DNA of 64,000 nt from Anaeramoeba flamelloides (lineage: Eukaryota; Metamonada; Anaeramoebidae): NCBI GenBank assembly GCA_027625915.1, contig JANTQA010000023.1, forward strand, positions 13,578,001-13,642,000, read 5' to 3'. Below the pieces are notes generated by a model. The model saw only the letters and a program-made list of their open reading frames with translations, was not told the origin of the DNA and ran no database searches. A program made the position numbers and the translations under genes. Shown in pieces: positions 32,934-54,384 of the stretch; position 1 is the first letter of the stretch; each line of letters starts with the position of its first letter.

Positions 32934-33414
32934 TAGTGGTGAAAAAAATCCCTGACAAGATTTTTTATTGTGAATATTAGGGAAATTGATCATTAATTTC
33001 ATTTATTTAAAAATCAAATCCTTTTTTTTAAGAATCAATTTTTGAAAATTTAGAACTCACCCACTTATTAGAATGATGATTAATGAAATTACACTTATTC
33101 AAAGTACTCTTCAATCGATCAAAAAACAAGAATTAAAATTATCATTTTCCAAACTCTTGCAAACCTAGATAAAACCCTGATTGTTTTTCAAAATAAGTTG
33201 ATCTACTTAGGATATCAAACAATTACTTGAATATTCTATAGACATCACACTTTCATGAACTTTAGGTCCGTTTATTACTAAGTTCATAAAAAAATTGGTT
33301 ATTTATAAAAACAATTTGATTGAAAATAAAAAGAAATTACACAACATTTCCCCTAATATATTAACAATTAAAAATATTATCTGGAATTTTTTCCCTGTCA
33401 GGTATTTTTTCAGT
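32934..33414. mobile_element. Repeat family R4, copy b
   Basis: The left end 'gtgaaaaaaatccctgacaa' and right end complement of 'gaaaaaatacctgacaggg' are inverted. The interior shares 'actcacccacttattagaat' and 'gatgattaatgaaattacac' with copies a and c. Older than copy a, as the arms are less alike. Confidence 0.65.
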
Positions 33415-33435
33415 AATATAAACTAAAATTCATAA

Positions 33436-33634
33436 TAAAGTCAGTTCCACTTTTAAAACACAAATTTTGAACAACGTTTAAGGTAAAAAAAATATATTAA
33501 ATAAAGCACTGAATTCAAATTCTAGTAAAATAAATTGTTTCAAAAAAAAAATATAAATTTGGTGCTTTAATTTGATATTTTTTGCTGTGCCTTAAATTTT
33601 GTTGATAGTTTATATCTTAAAAGTGGAACTGGTA
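33436..33634. mobile_element. Degenerate TAAGGCAC MITE, copy 11
   Basis: Recognisable ends ('agtcagttccacttttaaaa', 'cttaaaagtggaactgg') and the 'tttaagg' motifs, but many differences from the 8-17 kb copies. It reads 'ttccac' where young copies read 'ttcac'. Confidence 0.75.
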
Positions 33635-33639
33635 ATATT

Positions 33640-36600
33640 TGAAATAGTTAAAATAGTTAGAAGAATAATGAAACTACAATTTCATTGATTTTTGAATATT
33701 TTCAATATTAGAAGAGATTTTTATCCTTTTTTATCTTTTCTGTTTTATTTTTTTATCACCTCCTTTTTTTTGATTCTTTAATCCTTTTCGTTAGATCGTG
33801 GATTTTTTCTAATATTTGATAGAACGTTAAATTTTATTTTGTTAAATAGAAGGATTATATAAAATTAGTAGATGGAAAAATAATTACCGGTGAAATTTGA
33901 ACCAAATATGCAATAAAATATTTTCTTCCACATATTCACATTATTTTGAACATATCTAATATTTTTCTTTTTTGGTTTTATTTATTTTTCTTATATTAGA
34001 CGAAAAAGGATTACATATAAAAACATCGATATTATATAACTTTAATGTGATTTTAAATAAAGATTTTGTAAAAATAAAAAAAAATACATTTTTCTTTTTC
34101 ATTTTACATTTTCACTCTGTTTAAATAGTTAGAATTGAGTTTATTTTTTGAAAATTGGATTTTTTGTTGATAAATACTGTATTTATTTATAATTATTTAT
34201 AATAAAAAATCGTAATATTTTTTAAATGTTAACAAGTGTATAAATATCTAGAGATTTTAAAAAATCACAATTTATTAGTTGTGATATTAATTGATTAAAA
34301 AAATTCTCCTAGCTTGTTAATATAGTACATGATAGTATAAAAAAAACCTTGTTCTTTTTTTTTTTTTGTGCTTAATTTGAATTAAAACCCCTCATGGCTT
34401 ATTATTCGAAAATATTTTTTTGTAGTCATTATTTGAATATTTTGATCAAAACTTCTAAATTTCTTTTGAATTACTTAAAAGTTCAGACAAGAAGAAAATA
34501 AATTGAAGTATTAGAATTTTATTTTCATGTTATAACCTTTATATTTAGGTTAAAAAACAATAATTTTTAATTAAGGGAGTAGCATTTTTTAGAAATAAAT
34601 TGAAATCTTGCCAAGATCTTGAAAATAAACTTTTTTATTGGAATTTGGGACGATCTATTAAATCGATTAGTTCACCTCATCTAAAACATTTATTAATTTG
34701 AGTTTCTTTTTTTGAAATTTCAAATTTGAATGTTTCCATTATAAAAACAAAATGAATAACATATTATTTTGTTTAATATTTGAATTTATGCTTGAAAATG
34801 AGAAAATATCTTTGTAATTTTATGTTCAAAAGTATTGATTTTGAAAGAAAATTTTTTATTTTGTTATTATTTTTTTATCTTTAATATTTCAATAGAAATA
34901 TCAACCAATTAAACTAATTGAAATATACCCGCTTCAATAAATGCTATTTTGATATCAGTTTAACAAAATTTTCTCAATAAAATTGAGATTAATACTGCTA
35001 AAAAACTTTTTATCTTTAAGGTTTAAATTATATTTTTTTCTGGTTTTCAAAAAATGAAAAAAAATGACAAAAAAAAAAAATTCAATTTTGTTAATTTTTT
35101 TAATAAATTGTTTGATATTATTCACGAGAATACTTATAATAAATCAAATCATTTTTGGAATAAAAAAATTGAATTTGATTTTTTGAGGATTAAATTACGA
35201 AATTCCCAAATATCTCCAAGAAAATTTTATTTTGAAAAATACAATTTCATCTTAATAACAAAAACACAATTTCGGATAAAATTTCATCAATGACTTTATA
35301 AATTTAATAGTTATAACTGTTCTTCTTAAATAAATTCAATTATTTTTTAATAAGTTGAATAAATCAATTTTTTTGGTTAACAACAAGTATGATCTACAAA
35401 AATTTTTTTACAATTAATATTCCTGGTAAAAAGACTTTTTATTGTATAAAAATGATGTAAATAACGATTAAAAGGTTAAAAAAGCTTTGTTATAATGTGA
35501 GAAATAAAATGAATTGAAATGTTTTTAATTTTAGAAAAAATGGAAAAAAAAAAATGATCTCAAAAAAAATATTCTATTATGGAGTTCTTTAGTTGATCAG
35601 AATTTTTTGACACTTGGTCTAAACAAAGTTTGTATATACACAATACCACCAATTACACATTTAAAAAATTTTACTTCTTTTTGTTGAGTATTGATCTCTT
35701 AATTGTTTTTTTTTTTAATTACTAAAGAAAAGTTGTGAAAAATGAAAAAAAAAGGATAGGCACAAGAAACCATTTAAATCAACAATATTATAAAAAATAA
35801 TATATTAAGTAAATACCAAGACAATTTTTATTTCCAAAAAAATAATATTAGTCTTTTTAACACCCTAAAAAGATATTTTTTTTTTTAAATAGTTATTTTG
35901 GAGTAATTAGTAAAATATAATACTATTTCACAAAAGTATATACCTGAATTAAAAACAATCTATTTTTTATTTTTTTAATCTTTAAATGATTTTTTAGTAA
36001 TTAATAAGATAGAAACAAATTCAAATTCCTTTAAATCAATGTATTTTCGAATTATGAATAGTTTTTTTAATAATGAATAAATTCAAAGAAAGGTTGGAAA
36101 TTTTAGAAATATTTTTCAATAATTCTAAAACTTTAAGAACAAACAATATTAAAATAACAAAGGCTAAGGAATTAAAAATAATCAGGGCCATTTCCGAAAT
36201 GTCACAATTATACAAATTATTGGAATAAATATCTGTATTTTCTAAAGAAAAATAACTGAAAATTTTGTAATGTTATTTAAAATTCAAAAAAAAATCACTT
36301 TTATAATAAATTTAGATTATTTCTTACGAGGGAAGTTCTAAAAATTAAATATCTAGTTATGATTGGTAGGATTTTATCAAAATAAATTCAAAAAAATCAA
36401 AACAAAAATAACCTAAGTGATAAACCAAAAAGATAGTTTTTTATAATAGCGACTGTTCACAATATTTTTTTTTTTTTTTTTTTTTTTTGATTTTTCATGG
36501 ATTTTTTTTTCTCATTAGATTTCACCAATTAATATTAATTTGAAAAAAAAGAAAAAACCACTATATTTATTTATGTTCACGACATCTCTCTCTTTTTTGT

Positions 36601-36860
36601 ATCTCTTTTATCTTTTTTTTTTTTAGTCCTTTTTTTTAATTAATATATATTTAGCGAGTATATATATATATTTCAATACCCAATGTTAATTTGCACACAT
36701 AAGGCTTCAATTTTTTAATAAAAAGTTGGTAAGTAGTTACTATAACCTTTTATTGATTTATACTAATACCAACTTTATAATTATATTTATCATCAATTGC
36801 TAAAAATTATTGTTTTTAAACCTTTTACAGTTTAATAATACAAATTTATTATTTGATTTG
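33640..36860. other. AT-rich region, nothing recognised
   Basis: About 3 kb of A/T sequence with homopolymers, including poly(T) at about 36467-36488. A 79-codon ATG frame at 35054-35293 was judged most likely chance. No RNA gene or repeat matches were noticed. Confidence 0.45.
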
Positions 36861-36879
36861 AGAAAAAATAAGAATTGTA

Positions 36880-37440
36880 CCCCTCATTAAGGTAATAAGT
36901 ACATTTTACCATTTTGAAAATTTGAATTGTGTGAACATTACTGAAATATATTTTTTGAGTATCGGTCAAATATAGAAACTTTAAAACCAAAATACCATCC
37001 TCTGATCTATTTGTGAAAAGAAAACGAATCCAAAGTAATTCAGTGTTGAATCTATAATTTTTCGATTTTTTGAAAATTTTTTTTGATTCAATTTTTGAGT
37101 TTTATTAAATCTGGTTTTTGATCAAGAGATATGTTTATAGAAATGAGCAAAATTAGTCAAACAGGAAACCTAAAAAATAGACTCAAAAAGTTATGTATTT
37201 GAAACAAATCTTTTCTTTTAGATGACAAAACACGGAAGATAACCTTTCCTAATAAAATAATAGAAATCAAGAATGAGAAAAAAAATCAATAAAAACCTAT
37301 TTTCCAAGATTTTTTTCTTTATCTTCTTAATTTGTATGAATTCAAACAATTTATTACCTTGGATTTCTTGAAAAATTACTATTTATTATTATATTAAAAC
37401 ATTTTTTTACAAATTAACTTTTTGAATTCAATTTTCAAAA
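36880..37440 (-). repeat. Repeat family R1, copy b (reverse)
   Basis: Reverse complement of R1 copy a: 'acattttaccattttgaaaa', 'cattactgaaatatattttt', 'gattcaatttttgagtttta' and 'tttgaaacaaatcttttctt' align in inverted order. The open frame of copy a is broken here. Confidence 0.65.
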
Positions 37441-37449
37441 TAATTTTTC

Positions 37450-37888
37450 TCAAATAATACCAAAATAAAGATATGGTTTCCAAAATTAAAATAAAGGGAT
37501 TGAATTCTGGGTAATCAAAAAAAGTTACAAAATATTCAAACCAAAATAATTGAAAAATTGAGTAAAAATTTCAATCAGATTTTCAATTAATTTTAAAGTT
37601 TTCAATTTAATCAAAAATTATTATTTAAAACAAATAATTTGTCCAACAAATATATAGTTCTTAAATGTAATTCAAAAAATATCCTATTTTCTGAACAAAA
37701 CGAGAATTAGATAAATTAAATGAAAATAGGATTATTAAATTCATTTTTGGAAATTCTTTCGAAATAAAAAGTAATTTGTATCTTAACAATTTTATAAAGA
37801 AAAGTATTTCCATCGAGAATTAAAAGCAAAACCAAATAAAGAATTAGTAATTGTATCAAATATTATAAATAAGATCAAGAAATAAATA

Positions 37889-37921
<33 letters not shown>

Positions 37922-38130
37922 ATTATTTATTTTTTTGATCAATATTTTCATTTTTTGAATTCCATTTTTTAGTTTTTATGTAAATTTCTTATACTAGATT
38001 ATATTTACCCCCCACTTATTTATTAAAATAACAATATATTTGGTTAAATAATCAATTTGAATAATTCATTTTTGCAAAATGATGACACTTAAAATTTTGA
38101 AAAAAGTACTACTCAAGTAAATAAACTAAA
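37450..38130. other. AT-rich spacer with (TA)n microsatellite
   Basis: A/T sequence with a (TA)n run at about 37896-37921. Nothing else recognised. Confidence 0.45.
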
Positions 38131-38690
38131 ATGCAGTTCAAAAAAATTGACTAGCTTTGTTATGTTATTGGAATTGGTTCGAGGGTTATATGCATATTCT
38201 TGAAAAAAATTTAATTCAATTTTTAGATCTTATTCATTTTTACTAATTTTACAAAATTTTGTTTTTCTTGTATTTTTCTTTATATTTTTCTTTTTTTTTT
38301 GATAATTTGATTTTTTTTAATTTCTTTTTAATTTTTTTACAATTGATTAACTGAAAAATTGAAAATAGATTTTGGAAAATAAAAACAATCATTTAAAAAA
38401 TTGATACCATATAATTTCTTTGAAAATATATTTCATTTATTGTAAAAAATCTTTGTGTCAACCTTTTTTCATGGTAAGTTAAGTAATAAAAAAAGGTAAT
38501 ACTCATTTCTAAAATTGTAACTCACCTTTTTTTAATTTTTGGTTTTATTTTTTTTTAATTTTTAAATATATCAGGCTTTTATATATTTAGAATGATTTTA
38601 AAAGTTAATTATCAATCAGATTATATAATTAGTAGTTCTTGTTCACTCAATGATATTTTTTTTTTATTCAATTTATTATTTCAGATGAGT
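38130..38690 (+). repeat. Repeat family R2, copy b
   Basis: Weakest of the four R2 copies: 'ctagctttgttatgttattgg', 'aaaggtaatactcatttcta', 'aatatatcaggcttttatat' align with copies a, c and d. The minus-strand frame seen in copy a is destroyed. Confidence 0.55.
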
Positions 38691-38879
38691 AACAATTTTT
38701 TGAAATGGAATTCCTAAAAATTATATTGATTTCTATTGGTCATTTCTTTGGATCTTCAATTGAAGATCAAAATGAACTGTGTTGTTTTTCTGAATGATTT
38801 ATCAAAAGTTTCGAGTTTAAACTTTTGACGTTCTAAATCATTTCCCAATCAAAGGTTCCAAGTTTTATAATCAGTGAAG

Positions 38880-39350
38880 TGAATGTGTATAAAGTGTTTG
38901 AATCGATCTTCGAAGAAAATATTTATTTTATAAATTTCAAAATTTAAATAATTTTTTTACATTTTTACTTTTTTTTTTTTTCGATTATTTTTAAATCCTA
39001 AATTCATTTGCAAAATTTAATTTTCATTTCAAGATCTATAGTCACTTAGTAAAAACAAGTTATTCTAAGGTTATTGACAAAAAAAAAATGATTTTAGAGA
39101 AATCATTTTTATTTTTATTGGAATTTTATTTCAATCTACAATTGGCTATCAAAATGAATATTATTTTTTCACAATATGATTCAAAAAGAATTTGGGTTTT
39201 TCTATTTTTAAGAAAATCTATTGATTAATTAGTTTTATTGAATGTAGATATCAACCAACAATCCTTTTACTGTTTATTGTTCTACTTATTTCTTATTTAA
39301 TCTTCAAATCTCATTTATGAAAAATAATTGATATTTGAAAAAATTTTTAG
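38880..39350 (-). mobile_element. MITE-like element F1, copy c (reverse)
   Basis: Reverse complement of F1: 'caagatctatagtcacttag', 'ttattctaaggttattga', 'agaaaatctattgattaatt' and 'aataattgatatttgaaaaa' match copies a and b inverted. The CAGTCAAAGGGGCCC terminus is not preserved. A second short F1-like piece ('gatcaaaatgaactgtgttg') precedes it at about 38730-38790. Confidence 0.55.
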
Positions 39351-39833
39351 GTACCTTTTAACTGAAATAAAGTTTAGTTTATTCTTTCTGCAAATTAAGA
39401 AATGTAACAAAAGCTTCATGAATAGTATAACCGTCACTGATAATCGTTGGGACCTATCTTAATTTCTAATAAATTTTGTTCAGAAATCTTTTTCAAAGAA
39501 ATTAAAATTATTAAGGTAAATTACATTATTTCAAAATTTTTTAATCATCACAGATAATTTATAATGTATCTAATAAAGCATTACAATGTATACCCTTCGA
39601 TCTTTCTTCTTCTGTTTTTTCAACATTTAAAATTTCAAACTTTAATTTTTTTCAATTAAAAAAAATGAACATAACTAAAAAGAAACATTAAATTTGAAGA
39701 AAAAAATAATTCAGTTATATTGAAAAAAAAAAAAAAAAAAAAAAAATACAAACAATGTTTAAATTATATTTAATAAAGGAAAATATACAATATTTTTTTT
39801 TACTAAAATATAGATATTAAAATTTCAAAAAAC

Positions 39834-47398
<7,565 letters not shown>

Positions 47399-48479
47399 CA
47401 GTGTATTTTAAAATAACAGTTGGTTATTATTTGTTTCCGTGTGAAAATTACTATTTGGGGTTGTGTTGTTTTTAGAAAAAAACAATTGTAAAAAAAAAGA
47501 AGACAAAATAAAAAAATAAATTCTAAATTTTTTAGTTTGCCGTTTTGAGAAATTTGGATTTTATTTAATTGAATAGGTAGGATTTCTATTATTTGAAATC
47601 CTTTTTAAATTACGTTTTTCTGAATCTTGGGATGAAAAAGATATTAAAATTTGAGTCTGAAGGCAACTGTTTCTTTCAAAATTTAAAAACCTTTATACTT
47701 TCTATTAATTCACAAAAGTTCACAAGTATGATTGGAAATGCAGTTAGCCAATTACCAAAGCGACTTGGACGCTTTTGAAAAGTTTTCAAAATAGAATTAA
47801 TTATATTAACTACAAGAGATTTTGGAAGATAAAAAGTCTCAAGACAAATCCAAGATCTATGATGACAAATTTGGTTGTATTAATTTTGGACCGTTTTATA
47901 AAAGATACAATTCTTGTTCCTTTTCACAAAGTGGAAATATTTTTTCCAAATTCACAAAAAAAATCTTTAATTGAAAAAATAAGAAAATAACAAAGATCTT
48001 TACAGAAATACAGAAAATAAACTTTGTAGGAATTTTGACATGTTCCTAACTTAGTTTTTCGTAAAAATTAACAATTTGAATCATCACTTTCATAAAGTGG
48101 CTTTATGAATTCCAAAAATAAAACAATTTTCTATTCAACTTTACTTGTTTTGTTTTTTCTTTATGAAAAAAGAGCAAAATTCATTACAACAAGAACCAAT
48201 TTTGAAAAGGTGACTAAAAATAGAGATCTACAAAGTGTTCTTTAGCTCTTCAATTACATTTTTTTTTCATAGGAAAGGTAACTTTTAGAAATGAAAAGAA
48301 GAAGAGTAATTTGAAACTAATATCAGTCATGATTTTTAAAAGAAAAGTTTGTGGTTACAGATTTGTTGCAAAAAAAGGAACAAAATTTGGCATCAACTCT
48401 TCAAAATTAGATTTTTAAAACTGTAACATTTCAATGTAATAATTCTTTAAAGTCAACCTTCAATTCTTAATTTACCCGT

Positions 48480-48590
48480 TCAATAATTGGGAACTTTGAT
48501 GGTTGGTTGTAATTCTTGGAATGTGTTTTTTTTTGAAAAACTGTATGAAAAATTGATCTTTTTATTTTACAATTAACAGTATATCGTGAT
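48480..48590 (-). repeat. Repeat family R5, end fragment (copy c)
   Basis: 'gggaactttgatggttggtt' and 'gaaaaattgatctttttatt' correspond to the terminal part of R5 ('gaaaattttgatcttttttt', 'gggactttgttggtg'). The rest of the element is missing or too diverged to see. Confidence 0.45.
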
Positions 48591-49146
48591 TTTAATATGT
48601 TTTTACAAAAAGGCACTGAGAAATATTTCACTTCAAATCAAGAAAGAAGTTGAAAATATCTCAAAATAAATAATTCTTCCAAAAAATTGAGACTTTTTGG
48701 TTTTCTCTTACTTGATTACGTTTGTTTTTCATCTTTTTTCAAAAAATCAATAAAAATTTTGTTACACTACCGTTTCAAGAAACCGTAAGTAAATAGTACT
48801 GTTTTTTTGTGCTGTATTAGTTTGGTGGAAAAATAAAATTCCAAAATCAAAAGATTCCAAGTGTTCTTTAGAATAAGACAGAAGACCACTAGTATTTGAA
48901 ATTGAAAATCAAGAGTTATTCGTTTTTTTTTTCCTCTTCCTGATATCTGCCATCCAATTATCAATTTAAGGTTTACTTTGAATGAAATGGGAAAATAGAT
49001 CATTTCATTGTATTCTAACATAAGATCTATCTGCCTACTAACATATAAAACTGTAATGTGTCAAAATGCAAATAATCATTTGAATAAAAAAAAAGGGAAT
49101 CATTTGATTTCAGCAAAATTATCTACAATTTGAGTCTTTTTTATAG

Positions 49147-49335
49147 TTTTTGATCTACTGATATTTGAATTATAAATGGGAAAGAATTTTCACTTCCTTT
49201 TCCAGATTTTTCTTGACGAAATAGAGTTCCCCAAAAGATGTAAGTTGTAATTTGTGTATCTGTTGGAAAAAGGAAATTGAAAATTAAAATGAAATTATAT
49301 CTCATTGATAATTCAAATACCAGTATTCAAAATAT
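49147..49335. mobile_element. R7 MITE-like element
   Basis: The left end 'tactgatatttgaattat' and right end 'ataattcaaataccagta' are inverted. Inside, 'gaattttcacttccttttcc' corresponds to the segment nested in F1 at 1037-1325. The TA at each outer end may be part of the terminus or the target duplication. Confidence 0.55.
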
Positions 49336-50442
49336 ATCAGAATTTTCAATGTGTTGTCACAATTATTTTAATTAAAAAAGTAGTAAGAATAGAAAGTTTG
49401 GTTAATTTTCAAAGAATTAACAAAAATCTAGTTCAAAAAAAAATTGTTTTTTGATATTACTGATAAATTGCAATTTATGTTTGGAAATTTTTTGTTGATT
49501 TTCCATTTTGGAAATTATTCTTATCAAGCTTTGAATCGAGCATTTTATGTGGTCAAGTGTTAAGAAACCTGTAAAATCAATTACTCTTCAAAATTTTCTT
49601 TGTCATGTACTGTTTGATAAGTAATAGCACAAAGATTTATAAAAATGAATATTGAACAAATTTTTTTTTGAAATTTCATAGAATTTATCAGTATTTAAAA
49701 CAAAGATATGAAAAATTATTGATCGAAAAAGTAAATTTTTTTGATATTTTTGATTCATTTCAAAAAAAAAAAAAAAATGATTTCAAATTAATGATATCAA
49801 ACCATTTAGAGAAAGTTTATGAATGTTAAATTATATAGCTAAGAGTTTGAATGAACTTGTTGATCCATCCTGAATAAAACTATCAAGAAAGTTTAAAACC
49901 GAGAACCTTTGAATATGTTTATTATACCCAATAATTGTGAGTCTTATTTTCAATTTAAAATTCTGCTAGTTTTTGAGTGTTTTGAATCCCGTATGCTGTC
50001 TCTATATTTAAACCGGTAAGACCAGTTGACTTTACCTGCTTATTATAAGGTCATAAATTCTTAACTATATTAAATAGAATCACATTGGGTAGTTAACTAT
50101 TTTTTTTTTTCTTATTCCTATTCTTGGTGATGGAATTATTGTTTTTTACACATGTTGCTATGAATGTTACACACACCTCTTTTTTCCCTTTGGGTATTTA
50201 TTTTAATTATTTTTTTTAGTAGTGTATGTGTTCACTTTTATATGTTTGTTGGATTAGATTTTAGTTATAATACTTTTTTAATCACACACAAATGATTTTT
50301 TCTTTTAAGAAATATAAATGATTTAGATTATTTTTTAAACTGGAAAAAAAAAATAAACAGAGATGGAATATTTTATCATTTGAAAAAAATTTCCAAAAAA
50401 AAAATTGTATCTAATACCATTTTTTGAAATGGGAAAATAATA

Positions 50443-50640
50443 CAACCAGTACGACCTTAAGGCACAAACGCAACAGGAAATTTAAGACCCAAAAAAATTT
50501 CAAATCATGGCATATTTTTTGAACTTTTATTTTTTTATAAAAATATTTTACTAGATTTTGAAATCCCTGCCTTAATATTTTATTATTTTTGTACTTAAAT
50601 ATCGAGTTTAAAGTTTGTACCATCAAGGTGGAACTGACTG
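50443..50640. mobile_element. Degenerate TAAGGCAC MITE, copy 12
   Basis: Ends 'caaccagtacgaccttaagg' and 'aaggtggaactgactg', with scattered 'ttaaggcac' remnants. Flanked by TA on the right. Strongly diverged. Confidence 0.7.
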
Positions 50641-51240
50641 TAATTATTCTTGAAATGCTAAAAAATAGTTTCCTGTTGCCTAATCACTGACTAATAACAA
50701 AAAAAAAAAAAACGACGATCCCATTCGTAATTCCTAGATTTCTGAAAAAAACCTTTTCAAAATTTTATAGATGTAAAAACAATTATAATAAATAAAGAAT
50801 AATTATAACTAAAAAAAAAAAATACATTCTATCATATTTTATTTCCAAATAAATATTGTTTAAAAGTAATTTCGTTGAAAAATTCAGATTTCAGAAATTA
50901 ATCATGAAAAAATTCATTATTAACAACCTAAAAAACCCATACAGCATATTGGCCAACAGATAAGCAAAATGACACACTTTGGCACAAAGTTAGATCCTTA
51001 TCTTTTTATTCCAAAGTGATTAAAAAAAAAATCTACAGGTAAATTGGAGAGCAGATTCAAAAAGAAATTACACATATCTTAAAATTCAATCATATTGAGA
51101 TAATCTAATTACTATCAAATCATATGTATTTTATTAAATTTTCAAAAATAATGATTATTGGTTATTTTTTGATAAATTATCCACATTTTTGAAAAAATTT
51201 AAAAAAAAAGCTTTTTTGTTATTATTTTATATTAAATTAT

Positions 51241-51438
51241 CGAGGCAGTTCTACTTTTAAGACACATAATTTCATCCAAATTTAAGGTAGAAAAAAAATC
51301 TCAAATTAAGGCACAAAATTTGTAATTTATTTTTTTACAATTTATTTTACTAGAATCTGAATTTTGTGCCTTAATTTGAGTTTTTTTGTATGCATTAAAT
51401 TTTGTTGCAAGTTTGTGCCTTTAAAGTGGAACTGACTG
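51241..51438. mobile_element. Degenerate TAAGGCAC MITE, copy 13
   Basis: The right end is intact ('aaagtggaactgactg' followed by TA), the left end decayed ('cgaggcagttctacttttaa'). The interior 'ctcaaattaaggcacaaaat' is well preserved. Like copies 11 and 12 it has 'tggaactg' rather than 'tgaaactg'. Confidence 0.75.
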
Positions 51439-51449
51439 TATATTCATCC

Positions 51450-54285
51450 TTTGAACTTTTAAATCTATCTTTTTTATTTTTTTTAATTTCAATGATTAAC
51501 TCAAAAATCATTATCACAAAAAACCCAAAGAATGATTAGTTTTGTTACCTTATTATAAATCTAATTGTAACACCAATAGATTTAATAAGATTTCAGAAAT
51601 AATTTGGAAAAAAAAATCTATTCTGATTGATTATTTGATTTTTTTAAAACAAAGGGCTTTTTTATCAACTAATTGAAATTTTGGGACAAATTTTAGAAAC
51701 ATATTTTGCAACTTTGATGTCTAGATATTGATAATTAAACCATTAAATTTGTAGCTGAGAGTTTATTTTTTTATGAAAAATGTTAGGTTTTTTATTAATA
51801 CAATAGATCCTTTTCTAAGTGATGAGATCAACAAATAGAACTTATTTACTAATCCATTTTTTTAGAAAATTTTGAAATATAGGATTAATGTGATTTATAC
51901 ACAGTTAAAATATACATTGATTATAATCAAATCTAAAGTAGAAACTAACCCATTAAGGTTTTATAGAAAGTTATTTTCTTATTTTTAAAAAAAGATCAAC
52001 AAAATTGTATAAAAATTTTTTTAAATATTTTATTTGGTGAAATCGCTTTGCCTTATTAACAAAATTTACTAGAACAACTTTAAGGAATAGTTTCTATTAT
52101 TTTTTTTTTTTGACCAATTTCTAAATAAAGATTCCTTATAAAGAAATATGTTTAATATTGAAAATAAACAAGCTTTTTCAAATCAAAGTAATTGGTAAAA
52201 AATTTTCTCAATCTCTATTAAATTTAGGTTAAAATATTTAATAGAGCTTGGTCCCTTAATATAATTTTTGAAAAAAAAAATAGAATTAAATATTTACTAT
52301 AAATTTATCATTTTACAAACTTCTTCAAGAAAATATTTTGTTAAGGCTCTAGTCATTTACAATGGATTTGCTCCAATACTCAAGAGGTGTCTGGAAAACT
52401 AAAAAGGGGTATTGTGAAATAGGCCTTCTTTGATTGAAAAAATCCAAATAATAAAAAAATCTTTTTTTGAGGGGATATTCTAAAAAAATATAATAAAAAA
52501 CAAAATTGAAAAGAAACCTCAATTTCAAAATTCAAATTTTAAAAAAAAATAATTACTTTTTTTGTTTTTAAATTAACTCTAGGTCTCAATTTTCATAATT
52601 TCAAATATAATTTTTTCGTTCAGTATACAACTATTTTATTTCATATTAATACAAGTTGTGGTTATTTTAAAGGCTCTAAATGTGTAAAAATATGACTTTT
52701 GTAACATTCTTGAGATTTAAAATTAACACATTTGAAAATAGAAAGAATTTAAGAAAAAAAATCCACAATATCTTAAAATATGCCAAAGACCCAAAATTTC
52801 ATTAACAATTGTTTTCAAAATTATATATTCTAACTATTCAAATTCGGTATTGGACTTTTATCTCTTTGATGTTTTTTTTCTCTAATTTGTCTGCTTTTTT
52901 TGATTGTTGATTGTTGGAGATCGATCAGACTTCATATGTTGTTTTAGTTTTTTGCTTGGTATTAGGTACTCATAAAAATTTCAAAATTTTTTGTTTCCTT
53001 TTCAGAAAATTTTTTTTAAGCATACTGATAAAATTGAACATATTTCAGAAAATTTTTTGTTCAAGTTCAATTTTTGTAATCTAGGTGCTTAAAAATTTAA
53101 AACAACTCGAGAGTAAGAATATTTTGAAGGAACAACTAATTTTACAAAGTTTCTAAGCAATTAAGACAATAGAATACCAAATTCAAAATGATTAAAAAAT
53201 GATTTAATAACGAAAATGTATTAAAAAAATTTTAGATATTAATTTGAAATTATCAGTAATATTTACATGACTTTTCAAAATAAAATTTTATTTTACAATT
53301 AAAACATATACATTTATAAAAAAGGTTTTTTATAACTTCGATATAATATTTTTATAACAAAATTTCCTTTTACATGCTGATTTTTTCAATATTTTTTAAA
53401 AAATATTCTTGTAACAGTTTTATAAAATGTTACAAATTTTATTAACACATTTAAGAACAAACATTTATGTTATAAAAGTTTTTATTATAGAATTTTATAA
53501 CATTTATAACATTTGAAAATTTTATAACATATTTTACTACATTTTATAGAAAACTATTTTTATTAGGGTAGCCGGAGTAAAAAATTGTAATTTTTTTGCA
53601 AAGTTTAAATGTGAATATAAAGTAAACAAACCTTTATTAAGGTGATCAATAAATATGTTTGCATCAAGTAGTATCGATGATTAATTATTTAAAGATTTTT
53701 ATTAGTTGTTTTTTTTTTGATGATCTTTCAGTATTGAACTAAATTGAAAAGTTAAATATTTTTAGAGAAAATCATTTTAATTTTGAATAAAATCATGACA
53801 AATGATAAGTTATTAATGAAATTCGTTTTGATTTTAATTATTTTTTGGAAAAAGTATTTTATCATTTTATTCTTTATTAATAATTGAATGATATATCTGT
53901 ATTTTGTACATTTTATATTTTTCTTAATGTAATGGTATTATATACCTATTTTTTAGATTATCATTATTAATTGTTCCCAGTGTTTGTCTGATCGGTTGAG
54001 GTTGAGTTTTTTGTGTTGAATTGTAACCTTATAAGTTAGGTTAAATTGTTTTATCTATTGAAATATTGTATTATTTGTTTGGGATTTAATTAGGGTATAT
54101 TTAGATTATTAGATGTATTTTAGTTGGTATATAGAATTATAATTGTGTGATATGATATTTCGTGTTATTGAGTTATGTGTTGGTTATTGAGTGTATCGAA
54201 TTGTCAGTAATTTAATAAAAAAAATAAGGTTTAAATTATTAATCTGTTAATTATAATTTCAATAAAATATTTTGACTGTTTTTAT
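51450..54285. other. AT-rich region, nothing recognised
   Basis: About 2.8 kb without coding frames. It contains a cluster of 'ttataacat' repeats (about 53400-53540). It ends at the tRNA gene. Confidence 0.5.
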
Positions 54286-54289
54286 GCAA

Positions 54290-54368
54290 GCTAATGTGGC
54301 CGAGTGGTTAAGGCGGCAGTTTAAGGGACTGTTTCTTCGGAGCGCAGGTTCGAATCCTGTCATTAGCA
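54290..54368 (+). tRNA. tRNA-Leu (anticodon AAG)
   Basis: Complete type II cloverleaf: acceptor gctaatg/cattagc, D arm gcc/ggc with gagtggttaa loop, anticodon stem gcagt/actgt with loop ttaaggg (AAG reads CUU after inosine modification), a long variable arm ttcttcggagc, and T arm gcagg-ttcgaat-cctgt. The discriminator is A at 54368. There is no intron and CCA is not encoded. A box (tggccgagtggt) and B box (ggttcgaatcc) are intact. Confidence 0.97.
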
Positions 54369-54381
54369 TTTTTTTTTTTTT
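54369..54381 (+). terminator. Pol III terminator of tRNA-Leu
   Basis: Run of 13 T immediately after the discriminator base. Confidence 0.9.
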
Positions 54382-54384
54382 GAT

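Larger units (their letters stand above)
47400..50440. other. Upstream of the YAK-type kinase: AT-rich, repeats only
   Basis: Contains an R5 end fragment (48480-48590), an R7-type segment (49147-49335) and a protein-like minus-strand ATG frame at 48767-49021 (84 codons, MLEYNEMIYFPISFKVNLKL...) with no recognised family and no other support. Two short plus-strand frames at 47593-47990 are also unsupported. The promoter of the kinase should lie just above 47398, but no defined element was seen. Confidence 0.4.

Noticed and set aside
35054-35293. 79-codon ATG frame, Lys/Phe-rich
   Set aside because: Composition matches the surrounding A/T sequence; no signals or repeats support it.
47593-47990. 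Two adjacent plus-strand frames; the first ends in IGNAVSQLPKRLGR, faintly like DNA methyltransferase motif X
   Set aside because: No ATG, no other methyltransferase motif nearby; the resemblance is a few residues only.
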